Source of the DNA: Confluentibacter sediminis
GTDB taxonomy: Bacteria > Bacteroidota > Bacteroidia > Flavobacteriales > Flavobacteriaceae
Assembly (NCBI RefSeq): GCF_003258355.1
Contig: NZ_QKPO01000016.1
Span: 62,001 to 126,000 of the forward strand
Direction of reading: 5' to 3'
Length of the DNA stretch: 64,000 nucleotides
Position numbers and translations under genes: made by a program. The stretch's first letter is position 1. Each line of letters begins with the position of its first letter. Below the pieces are notes generated by a model, which did no database searches, had not been told where the DNA came from, and was given only the letters and a program-made list of their open reading frames with translations. Below are positions 63,205-64,000 of this stretch, piece by piece.

Positions 63205-64000
63205 TTGGATTCTATACTAACCATTACCAATCTCACCAAAAAATTTGGGTATTTAACAGCTGTCAATGACTTATCGTTCACCATTAATAAAGGCAATGTT
63301 TATGGCATTTTAGGGCCTAACGGAAGCGGAAAATCAACGACCTTAGGTATCGTTTTAAATGTTGTTAATAAAACATCCGGAGACTTTAAATGGTTTGATG
63401 GCAAGACCACCACGCATGACGCGCTAAAAAAAGTTGGAGCTATTATTGAAAGGCCTAATTTTTACCCTTATATGACCGCCGTCCAGAACTTAAAACTCGT
63501 TTGTAAAATTAAAGAAGTAGATTTTAGTAAAATAGAAGAAAAGCTTGAAATTGTTGGGCTTTTAGAACGAAAAGACAGCAAATTTAGCACCTATTCCTTG
63601 GGTATGAAACAGCGGTTAGCGATTGCTTCCGCCCTATTAAACGACCCTGAAATTTTAATATTAGATGAACCCACAAATGGATTAGATCCACAAGGAATTC
63701 ACCAAATTAGAGAAATTATAAAACAAATAGCCAGTCAAGGAACCACCATATTATTAGCGTCACATTTACTGGATGAAGTGGAAAAAGTGTGTTCTCATGT
63801 TGTGGTTTTACGTAAAGGGGTCAAACTATATTCTGGAAGAGTTGATGAGATGATTTCCAGCAACGGTTTCTTCGAACTTAAATGTAATAATAATGAAGAA
63901 TTGGTAAAAATTCTTGAAAGCATTCCTGTTTTTGGAAATATCAAAGTTAAAAATCAACTAGTTACTGCGTTTTTGAACGAACCTTTGAAATCTGACACAT
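63205..64000 (+). CDS. ABC transporter ATP-binding protein (partial)
   Basis: Open from a TTG at 63205 (no in-frame ATG; a TGA precedes it at 63175) to the window end, 265 codons. It has DSILTITNLTKKFGYLTAVND at the start, then Walker A GPNGSGKSTTLG (~36), signature YSLGMKQRLAIASAL (~131), Walker B ILILDEPTNGLDP (~150) and the switch His in LASHLLDEVE. Resembles BcrA/CcmA-type ATPases of export or ABC-2 systems. The partner permease probably follows outside the window. Confidence 0.9.
   Translation, partial: MDSILTITNLTKKFGYLTAVNDLSFTINKGNVYGILGPNGSGKSTTLGIVLNVVNKTSGDFKWFDGKTTTHDALKKVGAIIERPNFYPYMTAVQNLKLVCKIKEVDFSKIEEKLEIVGLLERKDSKFSTYSLGMKQRLAIASALLNDPEILILDEPTNGLDPQGIHQIREIIKQIASQGTTILLASHLLDEVEKVCSHVVVLRKGVKLYSGRVDEMISSNGFFELKCNNNEELVKILESIPVFGNIKVKNQLVTAFLNEPLKSDT

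Overview
The window looks like a contiguous piece of the chromosome of a marine-type member of the Flavobacteriaceae (Bacteroidota). The reasons are: AT-rich DNA; genes with almost no Shine-Dalgarno sequences but several TAnnTTTG-type (-7) promoter boxes; and many Bacteroidota-restricted families (DUF4294, DUF5606, a DUF6495-like protein, DUF2007, DUF4268, DUF5672, OstA-like, a Fur-like protein without its CxxC pairs, paired DUF368 genes). There is no rRNA, tRNA, CRISPR array, prophage or intact transposase. It is mostly housekeeping DNA, with small accessory cassettes and palindromic repeats between the genes.

Layout. 1-8 kb: M1 aminopeptidase (cut by the window edge), RecG, MiaE, a tandem universal stress protein, PheT. 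8-13 kb: DUF2007 protein, YbiT-like ABC-F protein, a secreted CE15-like esterase, a frameshifted SDR gene, then a repeat-rich locus with a GIY-YIG gene. 13-22 kb: rRNA methyltransferase, SAM methyltransferase, ZIP transporter, DUF4268, amidohydrolase, GNAT, hemolysin III-like, DUF4294, M42 peptidase, PLP enzyme, Nudix. 22-31 kb: HisS, a DUF6495-like protein, the rpsF-rpsR-rplI operon, a LytTR regulator, PriA, YihY-like protein, NadC, RlmH, HPF. 31-36 kb: a large multi-PAS histidine kinase with a single-domain response regulator, and a DUF486 protein. 36-48 kb: RdgB, RelA/SpoT, Fur-like, PurA, OstA-like, class III aminotransferase, TPR protein, two DUF368 lipid-carrier transporters, AroE. 48-52 kb: DUF349 protein, DUF5606, Def, RuvX, a small secreted protein. 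52-58 kb: DapD followed by a lipopolysaccharide or surface-glycan group (GT9, GT2, Kdo-kinase-like, DUF5672, GT4). 58-64 kb: threonylcarbamoyl-AMP synthase, a GxxExxY gene, CCA-adding enzyme, the remnant of a four-helix-bundle gene, COX15/CtaA, a pRiA4b ORF-3-like protein, a kinase-like unknown, and the start of an ABC transporter ATPase.

Shared themes. Translation and RNA maturation dominate (PheT, HisS, S6/S18/L9, MiaE, RlmH, THUMP methyltransferase, tRNA t6A and CCA enzymes, HPF, Def, ABC-F). Envelope building is the second theme (OstA-like, DUF368 pair, DapD, glycosyltransferases, Kdo-kinase-like protein). The stringent-response enzyme lies next to a Fur-like regulator and PurA.

The most interesting part is about 12.56-13.27 kb. 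A small GIY-YIG nuclease gene sits between copies of an ~80-nt imperfect palindrome, and these blocks alternate with three copies of the 38-39 nt 3' end of the neighbouring rRNA methyltransferase gene. That arrangement looks like repeated insertion of a nuclease-plus-palindrome unit with a long target duplication. A second nuclease-fold gene (GxxExxY) and the four-helix-bundle remnant also interrupt housekeeping DNA next to short repeats.
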